Source: JANPLN01 sp043757265
GTDB taxonomy: Bacteria; Bdellovibrionota; Bdellovibrionia; Bdellovibrionales; JAGQZY01
Assembly (NCBI GenBank): GCA_043757265.1
Contig: JAYUQP010000095.1
Location: forward strand, 1-60,841
Length of the DNA: 60,841 bases
Direction of reading: 5' to 3'
This document shows positions 42,908 to 51,267 of the stretch, piece after piece. Position numbers and translations under genes: made by a program. Position 1 is the first letter of the stretch; every line of letters starts with the position of its first letter. A model generated the notes under the pieces. It did not search any database, was not told the origin of the DNA, and saw only the letters and a program-made list of their open reading frames with translations.

Positions 42908-43948
42908 CTAGCTTTTGATAAAACTTTGAAGCTGCTTCCGTAACTCATGCAGATGAATCATTGCGGCTTTGGTTTTTAGATAATCGCGCAACGGCTGGAG
43001 AGGAAAACCTCCGTACTGCCCGGGCTCTTCGATATTTTTTGTCACTCCCGACATGCCCGAAATTTGCACATTGTTAGTAATGGAAACATGACCGGTCACC
43101 GAAGCCTTCCCGCCGCTGATAAAATTATTCCCGATAGTAGAAGATCCTGCCATTCCAAACTGGGCGGTTATCAAACAGTTTTTTCCGACGACGGAGTTGT
43201 GGGCAAGGTGGCACTGATTATCTATTTTTGTCCCTTGACCAATTATAGTGTCCTCAATAGTCCCACGATCTATTGAACAAGAAGCACCGATGTGAACCTG
43301 GTCGTGCAAAATAACTCGTCCCGAGTGGGGGATGCGATGGTGTTGACCCTTTTCGTCGTGCGCATAGCCATAACCTTCACTGCCAATCGTGGTTTGCGGC
43401 ATGATTTCACAGAAGTTTCCAATCACGCAGCTATGGCCGATATAAACTAGCGGGTGTATTGTTGTGTCGGAACCGATTTTTACATTCTTTTCAATCACGC
43501 TGTTCGCGCCCACATAACTACGTGGACCAATTTCCACACCCGACGAAATCACCGCCCCTGGGCCCACTTCTACGGTTTCATCAAGGATTGCAGAAGTATC
43601 GATCTGTGCGCTGGGATGAACAGCTTGAACCATTTGTGACCGATAAGGAGTTTGCAGAAAAAACTCATTTTTTATGTACCGCATAGCAAGCTCGGGTTGA
43701 GCACTCAATAGCCACGTTTTTTCGATCGAGAGATTTTCTTTTTTGAATTTTGCCGGAACGAGGATCACGGTCGCTTTTGATGCGACAACAGAAGGGAGAT
43801 GCTTTTCGCTGGTAACGAACACAAGCGATTGCGCTTCGATATTTTCTAAAGCCGAAATTTGGCGAAACTGGGCGTGGTGAGGCCCATGGATCTCGTGAAT
43901 ATATTGCGGAAACGCTTTGAGAATCTTTTCGGCAGATATTAGGTTCAT
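42908..43948 (-). CDS. lpxD: UDP-3-O-acylglucosamine N-acyltransferase
   Basis: Lipid A enzyme of 346 aa that adds the N-linked hydroxyacyl chain. An N-terminal uridine-binding domain (about 1-100) is followed by a left-handed beta helix of hexapeptide repeats (VHPSAQIDTSAILDETVEVG onward). The catalytic His region is NQCHLAHNSVVG, with QFGMAGSSTIG after it. A C-terminal helix (HLHELRKQLQSFI) matches LpxD. The start is ATG 43948; a GTG six codons earlier is possible. It stands alone, away from lpxA/lpxB/fabZ, which are not in the window. It confirms an LPS-bearing outer membrane. Confidence 0.95.
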   Translation of the reverse strand: MNLISAEKILKAFPQYIHEIHGPHHAQFRQISALENIEAQSLVFVTSEKHLPSVVASKATVILVPAKFKKENLSIEKTWLLSAQPELAMRYIKNEFFLQTPYRSQMVQAVHPSAQIDTSAILDETVEVGPGAVISSGVEIGPRSYVGANSVIEKNVKIGSDTTIHPLVYIGHSCVIGNFCEIMPQTTIGSEGYGYAHDEKGQHHRIPHSGRVILHDQVHIGASCSIDRGTIEDTIIGQGTKIDNQCHLAHNSVVGKNCLITAQFGMAGSSTIGNNFISGGKASVTGHVSITNNVQISGMSGVTKNIEEPGQYGGFPLQPLRDYLKTKAAMIHLHELRKQLQSFIKS

Positions 43949-44120
43949 AGACAAATAATAAACCACATATACGCGCGGTCTGTCTAACAGAACACGAGTT
44001 GATTAAAACTCAGATTTTGCCGCAATGCTTAAAGAGGTAAGGGTCCGTGCAAGAAGCTGGAAATACTTGACTCTCACCAATACAAACAGAAAATGGGCAT
44101 TCTGAGATGGAGTCGTGCCT

Positions 44121-46661
44121 ATGCTTAAAACCCTGGAAGCGTACATAAAACTTAAAATGCCACAGCTGGCGTGGAAATCGGCAAAAGCCGTTTTGGAACT
44201 AAAAACGGAAGGTGCAACAATCCCGTTTATTGCGCGCTACCGGAAAGAGAAAACAGGGAACTTGGACGAAGTTCAGGTGCGAGATGTGATCGACTACGAA
44301 ACCGAGTACAGCGAAATCTTGCAAAGAAAAGAATTTGTGCTCAAAGAAGTTTCGGAACAGGGAAATCTAACGGATGAACTTAAAAACCGCATCGAAAGCT
44401 CGTGGGCCCTTGCCGAAATCGAAGAGCTTTATCGTCCTTACAAAAAGAAAAAGAAAACCAAGGCCACATTGGCGCGCGAAGCAGGACTCGAACCCTTGGC
44501 CGATTGGATATGGAGCTTAGGCCAGGGCGAAAGCCATAATGGCGTTACTTTGGAAGTGAAAGCCAAAGCATTTATAAATGCGGAAAAACTTTTTGCCACC
44601 TACGAAGAAGTTTTGCGCGGAGCTACGAACATCATCATCGAAAAAGTGTCAAACAATCCCCAACTGCGCGATCGCGTGCGAGCGGAATTTGCCGACAAAG
44701 GAAAGATCGTTTCAAAACCTGGTAAAAAAGTAAAAGCTCATTCCAAATTCACAATGTACTTTGATTTTAATGAAGCGATTTCTTCGTTGCGGCTCAAAAA
44801 GAATTCTCATCGCTATTTAGCCATGCGACGCGGTTGGACCGAGGATGAGCTTGCAGTTTCCATGGCGGCCGACGAAGAGTCGCTGCTTGCAGACTTTCAA
44901 AAATTCGCATGTCCTAATCGTGATACCATCGCGCGAGGGTTTTTAGATCTTGCTGCCAAGTCTGCACTTACAGTGCATGTTGTCCCTTCGATCACCAACG
45001 AACTGCATGGCGAGCTGAAAGATTCCGCGGATCTTCATGCTATTGAGGTTTTTGCAAGCAACGTAAAAAAGGTATTGCTAGGCAGCCCCTATGGTTCGCG
45101 CTGCGTACTGGGTGTGGATCCAGGAGTTCGCACCGGATGCAAATTGGCTTTGATCGATAAAAAGGGCCATTTTATCTCGCACACAGTGCTGCATATTCAG
45201 GGCGATGATGCGCAGGAAAAGGCAAAAAAATTATTTGCCGAGGTCATAAAACAAATTCAAATCGAAGCCATCGCCGTTGGTAACGGTACGGGCGGCCGCG
45301 AAGCCGAAGTGTTTTTGAGAAAAATTCTCAAAGAACTGGGCACTGAAATTCCTGTGATCTTAGTGAGCGAAGCGGGAGCCAGCATCTACTCGGCTTCAGA
45401 AATTGCACGCGAAGAGTTTCCAGAATTAGATCTCACGATCCGCGGTGCCATTTCTATTGCCCGACGTTTGCAAGATCCACTGGCAGAACTGGTTAAGCTC
45501 GAGCCCAAGAGTATCGGTGTTGGTCAATATCAGCACGATGTTTCGCAGCCGACACTCAAAAAGAAACTTGATGAAGTGGTTGAATCCTGTGTGAATAATG
45601 TGGGAGTTGACGTAAACACGGCGTCTGAAAAACTTCTTCAGTACGTTTCGGGTATTGGACCAGCTACGGCCAAAAATATCGTGAAATTCCGCCAAGAAAA
45701 AGGATTATTCAAACGTCGTGATGATCTGAACAAAGTGCCTCAATTTAGTTCAAAAGTGTTTGAACAGGCTGCAGGGTTTTTACGCATTCGTGATGGCGAA
45801 GTGAACTTGGATTCAACTGGTGTCCATCCAGAGCGCTACATGGCCGTTAAAGACATGGCAACCGAGCTTGGTACGTCGGTGAGCGACCTTATGGGGTCGG
45901 GAGCTGAAAAAATCTTAGCGCTCAGAACAAAATGGATTGGCCTGATCGGCGAATTCACTTTTCAGGATATTTACGAAGAGCTCAAAAGACCGGGACGTGA
46001 TCCGCGCTCGGATTTTCAAGTTTTTCAATTTCGCGATGATATTTTCGAATTAAAAGATGTCAAAGAGGGAATGATTTGTAACGGGATCGTTACAAACGTG
46101 ACTAATTTTGGCGCCTTCGTGGATATCGGTGTTCACCAAGATGGGCTAGTGCATATTTCCGAGCTCTCAAACTCTTTTGTGAATGATGCACAAAAAGTGG
46201 TGAGTCCGGGTGATAAGGTCACGATCAAAATCAAAGCTGTAGATGTTGAGAAAAAGCAGATGTCCCTAACGATGAAGATGGGTGAGTCCGCAGACAAAGG
46301 AACAGAGCGCGCGGAAAGAGCTCCGCGGCCCGAACGTGATCGACGACCTCGCGGACCGCGCAGAGACGGGACAAACCAAAATACGCCACAGCAAAATGGG
46401 TCACAACAAAATGCCCGAAAACGGGATGGAGACCGTCCACGACGTGACGGTCCACCACGTGATAATTCAGCGAGAGAACAGAATGCTGGAGACCGCAAAG
46501 GCGGCCCATCGTTCGACCGTCGACCGCGGGAAGATCGCCCGCGTGGAGATGGGCCTCGACAGGACAATCGCCAACATCAAGGCGGCGGAGATCGTCAGCA
46601 GCGCCGTCCATCGTCACCATTTAACAATCCATTCGCAGCCCTTCAAAATATCAAGAAGTGA
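44121..46661 (+). CDS. tex: Tex-family RNA-binding protein with RG/Q-rich tail
   Basis: Protein of 846 aa that binds nucleic acids and influences transcription and RNA handling. The order is a Tex N-terminal helical region with FIARYRKEKTGNLDE, a YqgF/RNase-H-like fold (LGVDPGVRTGCKLALID), helix-hairpin-helix (YVSGIGPATAKNIVKFR), then an S1 domain (ICNGIVTNVTNFGAFVDIGV). The final ~115 residues are low complexity, rich in Arg, Gly, Asp, Gln and Pro, longer than usual. ATG 44121 has GGAG eight bases upstream; GTG 44115 is too close. An overlapping frame (46282-46818) is a shadow of the biased tail. Confidence 0.95.
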   Translation: MLKTLEAYIKLKMPQLAWKSAKAVLELKTEGATIPFIARYRKEKTGNLDEVQVRDVIDYETEYSEILQRKEFVLKEVSEQGNLTDELKNRIESSWALAEIEELYRPYKKKKKTKATLAREAGLEPLADWIWSLGQGESHNGVTLEVKAKAFINAEKLFATYEEVLRGATNIIIEKVSNNPQLRDRVRAEFADKGKIVSKPGKKVKAHSKFTMYFDFNEAISSLRLKKNSHRYLAMRRGWTEDELAVSMAADEESLLADFQKFACPNRDTIARGFLDLAAKSALTVHVVPSITNELHGELKDSADLHAIEVFASNVKKVLLGSPYGSRCVLGVDPGVRTGCKLALIDKKGHFISHTVLHIQGDDAQEKAKKLFAEVIKQIQIEAIAVGNGTGGREAEVFLRKILKELGTEIPVILVSEAGASIYSASEIAREEFPELDLTIRGAISIARRLQDPLAELVKLEPKSIGVGQYQHDVSQPTLKKKLDEVVESCVNNVGVDVNTASEKLLQYVSGIGPATAKNIVKFRQEKGLFKRRDDLNKVPQFSSKVFEQAAGFLRIRDGEVNLDSTGVHPERYMAVKDMATELGTSVSDLMGSGAEKILALRTKWIGLIGEFTFQDIYEELKRPGRDPRSDFQVFQFRDDIFELKDVKEGMICNGIVTNVTNFGAFVDIGVHQDGLVHISELSNSFVNDAQKVVSPGDKVTIKIKAVDVEKKQMSLTMKMGESADKGTERAERAPRPERDRRPRGPRRDGTNQNTPQQNGSQQNARKRDGDRPRRDGPPRDNSAREQNAGDRKGGPSFDRRPREDRPRGDGPRQDNRQHQGGGDRQQRRPSSPFNNPFAALQNIKK

Positions 46662-46945
46662 AATCCACCGGTCATGCTGGGCTATCCACCATCATCCTGA
46701 GCAATCACCGTCATCCTGGGATCTACCCACCTGTCGTCCTGGGATCTACCCACCTGTCGTCCTGAGCGAATGCGAAGGATCTCGTTTCATTCAGCAGTCT
46801 GAATCGCTCGCATACTAATAATAGAACGTCCAAGTGGTGGGAAGATCCTTCACATTCGTTCAGGATGACGGGCGAGGTATTTTTTGCGTTCATTTAATAC
46901 GACAGGTGGGAAGATCCTTCGCATTCGCTCAGAACGACAGTGATA
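46662..46945. repeat. Cluster of dispersed palindromic repeat arms
   Basis: Between tex and the HAD gene lie several copies of one motif. Short left-arm fragments catcctgag/catcctgggatctaccca occur at 46691-46755. A full left arm is at 46756-46783 (gtcgtcctgagcgaatgcga then aggatctc). Inverted arms lie at 46841-46870 (gaagatccttcacattcgtt then caggatgacg) and 46911-46939. Arms of opposite orientation can pair to form large hairpins. The consensus is that of 3840-3914. This looks like a repeat expansion, with no coding function. Confidence 0.8.
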
Positions 46946-46950
46946 AAAAT

Positions 46951-47721
46951 CTACTTCAGAAGATGATCCACAAGTTCCACAAAGCCGCTACCGCTCTTTT
47001 GCGTGCAAATAAATTTAGGAAGATGCTTGATCTGATTTTTAAAATCGGAAACATTGGCAACGCCGACGGAGTTTGCAAAGTACCCGAACATCGGTTCGTC
47101 ATTGGGCGAATCGCCAACAAACAAACATTCTGTTTCGCTCACCAGGCGCGCTTCATTTTGCAAATAGGTTTTGCACATCGAAAGTTTATCGTGCTGACCA
47201 AACCAACCATTCACATGAATTGAACTAACCTTCGCCGTGGCACCATGCTTTTGAAATACATCCACAATTTTTTGAATGTCGGAAGACGAAAGCGGACTAA
47301 CGTCTTCGCAAAAATCGATGGCCAGGTCAAAAAGCCGAGAAAACTGATCGGCTGAAACGGCAGCCTCTGGAACTGTGTTTAAAATTTCAAATTCGATGGC
47401 TTTTAGTTGCTGCTGGAATTGCAACCTTTGTTCGTCACCAAACGCCCAGACGCGGCCCATTTTTTTTAATTTTTCATCGTAACGAAAATAAAACGCACCG
47501 TTTTCGCCAATGACGGAATCTATCGGCCAAAAACGCGCAATCATATCGCACCATCCGGCAGGGCGACCGGTCACCGGAACAACAATGAGCCCGCATTCTT
47601 TCAATTTCCATAACGCGTGATAAGCATTTGCTAAAAGCTTGCCATCTGTGGTGAGAGTGTCGTCTATGTCGCAAAAGATGTATTTAATCTTTTTTGCATC
47701 GAGATGTTTGAGCGGTTGCAT
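46951..47721 (-). CDS. HAD-IIB family phosphatase
   Basis: Hydrolase of 256 aa. Motif I is IFCDIDDTLTTDGK (nucleophile and acid Asp), motif II VVPVTGRPAGW, then IGENGAFYF, and the C-terminal motif IV FVGDSPNDEPMFG. The cap inserted between motifs II and III is of the Cof/sugar-phosphatase type (IIB). Relatives dephosphorylate sugar phosphates such as mannosyl-3-phosphoglycerate or sucrose phosphate. The substrate is not determined. The gene precedes (is downstream of) a probable small membrane-protein gene, with 24 bp between. Confidence 0.87.
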   Translation of the reverse strand: MQPLKHLDAKKIKYIFCDIDDTLTTDGKLLANAYHALWKLKECGLIVVPVTGRPAGWCDMIARFWPIDSVIGENGAFYFRYDEKLKKMGRVWAFGDEQRLQFQQQLKAIEFEILNTVPEAAVSADQFSRLFDLAIDFCEDVSPLSSSDIQKIVDVFQKHGATAKVSSIHVNGWFGQHDKLSMCKTYLQNEARLVSETECLFVGDSPNDEPMFGYFANSVGVANVSDFKNQIKHLPKFICTQKSGSGFVELVDHLLK

Positions 47722-47745
47722 TGAAATAGAGTACGCTTGTTCAAC

Positions 47746-47898
47746 TTATCGAGCAACGACAAAGGTAATGAGAACGATAATCAGAACGTTAACAGCAAAG
47801 ACCGTTCGCTTAAGAAAGCTCAGACGATTGAACAATTCGGTAACGAAGTCGGGAAGACTTTGATCAATTTTAATGCACAACCAACTGTTTGATGCCAC
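47746..47898 (-). CDS. Probable 50-aa single-helix membrane protein
   Basis: Open frame GTG 47898 to TAA 47746, too short for usual ORF cutoffs. The product begins MASNSWLCIKIDQSLPDFV and has an amphipathic segment (TELFNRLSFLKR), then one transmembrane helix (VFAVNVLIIVLITFVVAR). That order, and its position 24 bp upstream of the HAD gene in the same direction, suggests a real small membrane protein. There is no strong Shine-Dalgarno. A competing 29-codon frame (MSETWHQ, from ATG 47910) overlaps it. It is divergent from topA. Confidence 0.4.
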   Translation of the reverse strand: MASNSWLCIKIDQSLPDFVTELFNRLSFLKRTVFAVNVLIIVLITFVVAR

Positions 47899-48019
47899 GT
47901 TTCAGACATTCCGCTTGATCGGCTTTCGATTAAGCCTCATTGTTGAAATACTATTCTATCTATTAATATGTACTTTATTAGGCCCTTTCCTGGGCAAGAA
48001 AATACTGGAGTTGTGAGCC

Positions 48020-50827
48020 ATGGCTGCGGATGAAAAAATATTGGTAATTGTTGAGTCTCCGACAAAAGCTAAAACCATTAAAAAGTTTTTAGGTCCTAAC
48101 TACATTGTGGAATCGTGCATGGGTCATGTTCGCGACCTTCCTCAATCGGCCAAAGACATTCCCGAAAAATATAAAAAAGAAGCTTGGTCGCATCTCGGCG
48201 TCAATGTCGATAAGCAGTTCGAACCGATCTACTGCGTTCCGCGCGATAAAGCTAAAATTGTTAAAAACTTAAAAGACAAAATGGTGGGTGTGGGCGAAGT
48301 GCTGCTCGCAACCGATGAAGATCGCGAAGGGGAAAGTATCAGCTGGCATTTGCTTGAGCTTTTGAAGCCCAAGGTGCCAGTAAAGCGCATGGTATTTCAC
48401 GAGATTACCAAAAAGGCTATCCAAGAAGCGCTGATTAACTATCGAAAGATCGATGACAACTTAGTGCGAGCGCAGGAAGCTCGGCGCATTCTCGATCGCC
48501 TTGTGGGCTACACGATTTCGCCGCTGCTTTGGAAAAAAGTGGCGTATGGTTTATCAGCCGGCCGGGTGCAGTCGGTTGCTGTGCGCATGATCGTGGAGCG
48601 CGAACAGGCGCGCATGCGATTTAAAAAGGCTAAATATTTCGGAGTCTATGCCGAAAACGCAAAGTCGGGTGCAGGTTTCGAAAGTCGTCTTCATACTTAC
48701 AAAAACAAACGCATCGTGACTGGTAAAGATTTTGATCCAGACACGGGGAAAATTCTCGATGGCAAGGATGTCGTCCTCATCGACGAAGCCAAATCAAAAG
48801 ATGTTTTACAAAATGTCAAAGGGCAAACTTGGAAAGTAACTAGCGTCGAAGAAAAACCAGTTGTGCGCAGACCTGCGCCACCGTTTATCACTTCGACATT
48901 GCAACAGGAAGCCAACCGCAAGATGGGTCTTGGCGCTAAAGAGGCCATGCGCGTGGCGCAGAAATTGTACGAAGAAGGTTTCATCACTTACATGCGTACC
49001 GATTCCACATTTCTTTCGGAACAAGCACTTCTTGCCAGTCGCGAGAAGATCGAAAATCTTTACGGAAAAAACTATGTACCGCCGCAGGCTCGAAGTTATC
49101 AGGGCAAAAAAGTAAAGGGCGCGCAGGAAGCCCACGAAGCCATTCGTCCAGCCGGCACCGAGATGCTCACACCTGAGGAGTCAGGTCTTAAAGGTGTGCA
49201 GCTCGATCTTTATGAGCTTATTTGGAAACGCACCATCGCAAGTCAGATGAAGGACGCCAATCTTTTGCAAGTTGGCGTTAAAATCAGTGTCGGGGAGTGC
49301 GTGTTTAATGCTTCGGGGCAGGTGATTGAGTTTCCAGGATTTTTAAAAGTCTATTCGGAAAACACCGACGAGGACGAAAAAGACGAAAAAGAAAACAGCG
49401 ATGAAGAAAAAAAATTGCCCGCGCTCAAAGTGGGCGACGTGGTGGATCTAAAATCCGTTCTGCCTAAAGAGCACGAAACTAAACCTCCATCGCGCTACAC
49501 AGAAGCTTCGCTTGTGCAGACCATGGAAAAAGAAGGCATCGGCAGACCATCGACCTACGCCGCGGTCATCGGGACGATTATGGACCGAGGATATGTGCAC
49601 AAACTCGGTGGAGCGCTAGTTCCTACGTTCACGGCGATGATTGTTTCAAAACTTCTAAGTGATCATTTGCCAACCTATGTGGATTTAGGATTTACGTCCG
49701 AAATGGAAAAATCCCTGGATGATATTGCAACGGGCGATTTGGATTCTCTTAAATATTTGGACTCCATTTATTTCGGAGCGCAGGGTTTGGTTGAACAAGT
49801 CAAAAGACAGGAAAAAAAGATCGATCCAGAAACTTCGCGCGAAATTAAATTCGAAGGTCTCAAAGGCTTAAGCTTTCGCGTGGGCCGCTACGGAGCATAT
49901 GTTTGCCGCATGCAGGATGGTGCCGAACAGTGCGCCTCTTTGCAAGACAGCATGGCACCGGCTGATGTGACAGCGGAAGATGCAAATAAATTGATCGAAC
50001 AAAAGATTTCGGGAGCTGACGCTCTCGGAAAACATCCTGATACGGGAATGCCAATTTATGTTCTCACCGGGCGCTACGGACCCTATGTTCAGATGGGCGA
50101 CGAAGAACCAAAGCGCACTTCGATTCCTGCCGGCATGGCCGTTGAAGATGTGGATATGGAAAAGGCATTATTTTTACTATCGCTACCCAAAGATTTAGGA
50201 CCACATCCTACCCTGGAAAAACCGATCAAGCTTGGTATTGGGCGTTTTGGTCCCTATGTAGTTTGCGATGGCGATTTCCGTTCCATTCCCAAAGTGCAGC
50301 CATTGTTCGAAGTTACTTTTGACTTTGCTATGAGTTTGCTTTCGCAACCTAAAAAAGGTCGCGGAGCTCAAGCTCCGCTTAAAGAATTCGGCGAGCATCC
50401 AGACTCGGGCGATAAAATCCAACTGTTAAACGGCAAATACGGCCCGTACATCAAGTGCGGAAAAGTAAACGCCTCTATCCCCGAAGATATGACGGCCGAC
50501 GCGGTCACTCGCGAAAAGGCACTAGAGCTGATCGAAGCTCGCGGTGGGGTAGCCAAAAAAGGCAAGGGCGGAGCAAAAGGAACAGTTAAGGGAAAAAGCA
50601 AGGGCGGGAAGTCCGCGCCCAAGTCGGATGCAAAAGCAGGGAAAAAAAGCTTCGCTAAAGCAACGAAAGACTTGGTCGACGACGAAGAAGCCTCGCCACA
50701 ACCCAAGGCCAAAGCAGCAAAGTCCACAAAATCGGGAAAGAGCGCAAAAGCTTCAGTGGAGGTCGAAGAGAGTGCTAAATCCACTGTAAAGCCTTCAAAA
50801 AAAGTGATTTTGAAGAAAAAAAAATAG
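48020..50827 (+). CDS. topA: DNA topoisomerase I
   Basis: Type IA topoisomerase of 935 aa that relaxes negative supercoils. It has Toprim ILVIVESPTKAKTIKKFLG, the acidic ATDEDREGESISWHL, SAGRVQSVAVRMIVERE, and the active Tyr in FITYMRTDSTFLS. There are no CxxC zinc ribbons; the C-terminal region instead has four repeats of the GRYGPYV type (starting near 630). It ends in a ~100-residue Lys/Ala/Ser tail (histone-H1-like). Within the tail, SFAKATKD is coded by gcttcgctaaagcaacgaaa, similar to dispersed palindromic repeats in other genomes. Shine-Dalgarno GGAG (48007-48010). Confidence 0.96.
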   Translation: MAADEKILVIVESPTKAKTIKKFLGPNYIVESCMGHVRDLPQSAKDIPEKYKKEAWSHLGVNVDKQFEPIYCVPRDKAKIVKNLKDKMVGVGEVLLATDEDREGESISWHLLELLKPKVPVKRMVFHEITKKAIQEALINYRKIDDNLVRAQEARRILDRLVGYTISPLLWKKVAYGLSAGRVQSVAVRMIVEREQARMRFKKAKYFGVYAENAKSGAGFESRLHTYKNKRIVTGKDFDPDTGKILDGKDVVLIDEAKSKDVLQNVKGQTWKVTSVEEKPVVRRPAPPFITSTLQQEANRKMGLGAKEAMRVAQKLYEEGFITYMRTDSTFLSEQALLASREKIENLYGKNYVPPQARSYQGKKVKGAQEAHEAIRPAGTEMLTPEESGLKGVQLDLYELIWKRTIASQMKDANLLQVGVKISVGECVFNASGQVIEFPGFLKVYSENTDEDEKDEKENSDEEKKLPALKVGDVVDLKSVLPKEHETKPPSRYTEASLVQTMEKEGIGRPSTYAAVIGTIMDRGYVHKLGGALVPTFTAMIVSKLLSDHLPTYVDLGFTSEMEKSLDDIATGDLDSLKYLDSIYFGAQGLVEQVKRQEKKIDPETSREIKFEGLKGLSFRVGRYGAYVCRMQDGAEQCASLQDSMAPADVTAEDANKLIEQKISGADALGKHPDTGMPIYVLTGRYGPYVQMGDEEPKRTSIPAGMAVEDVDMEKALFLLSLPKDLGPHPTLEKPIKLGIGRFGPYVVCDGDFRSIPKVQPLFEVTFDFAMSLLSQPKKGRGAQAPLKEFGEHPDSGDKIQLLNGKYGPYIKCGKVNASIPEDMTADAVTREKALELIEARGGVAKKGKGGAKGTVKGKSKGGKSAPKSDAKAGKKSFAKATKDLVDDEEASPQPKAKAAKSTKSGKSAKASVEVEESAKSTVKPSKKVILKKKK

Positions 50828-50853
50828 AACAAAGAGCTGTTCTATTCGTTTTT
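50823..50853. terminator. Bidirectional terminator between topA and the 50842 gene
   Basis: aatagaaca-aagagc-tgttctatt (9-bp perfect stem, 6-nt loop) has T-runs on both sides: cgttttt on the plus strand and nine or more T on the minus strand (complement of the A-run 50813-50824). It overlaps the stop codons of both convergent genes. Confidence 0.8.
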
Positions 50854-51249
50854 GGTCAAAACTTGTTCGGCTACAATATGACCATTAGTGATGGTGCATT
50901 TTACTGGTGCCGGCGCGTCGCTTTTACCATTTACAAACAGCATATAAGTGCCGGTTTCTGTACTTGAGTTTACAGTTAAAAGATCGCGGCAGTTTTTAGA
51001 AAACGATCTTGCAGCGACGATGTTATCAATAGCAAGTTTATGATTACGTAAAATATTGTAAACTTTGTCGTTGCGACCTTTGAATTTGTTCATTTGCAGG
51101 AGAACCTTTTTCGAATCCTCTACAGCAATTTGCGTTTTTGAACGAGGAATATATTTGGCTCCCATATTTGTATACAAAAAAATTAACGGAGTTAAGGCCA
51201 AAGTTGCCGCCGCTACTTTAAGATTCACTGACTTTTTTGATGCACTCAT
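50842..51249 (-). CDS. Small exported or membrane-anchored protein of unknown function
   Basis: Protein of 135 aa. The N-terminus has a positively charged start (SASKKSVNLK) and one hydrophobic stretch (about 11-28, VAAATLALTPLIFLYTNMG), so it is anchored or exported. The remainder (about 110 residues) has two Cys (NCRDLL and VKCTITN) and no known domain. Shine-Dalgarno gagggg precedes ATG 51249. It lies 18 bp after the repeat-bearing secreted protein and probably shares its transcript. It may be a companion of that protein. Confidence 0.7.
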   Translation of the reverse strand: MSASKKSVNLKVAAATLALTPLIFLYTNMGAKYIPRSKTQIAVEDSKKVLLQMNKFKGRNDKVYNILRNHKLAIDNIVAARSFSKNCRDLLTVNSSTETGTYMLFVNGKSDAPAPVKCTITNGHIVAEQVLTKNE

Positions 51250-51267
51250 TGTTCACCCCTCATATTC

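Noticed and set aside
46282..46818. 178-codon frame overlapping the tex tail
   Set aside because: It is a frame-shifted reading of the Arg/Gly-rich tail and the following repeats; low complexity without domain.
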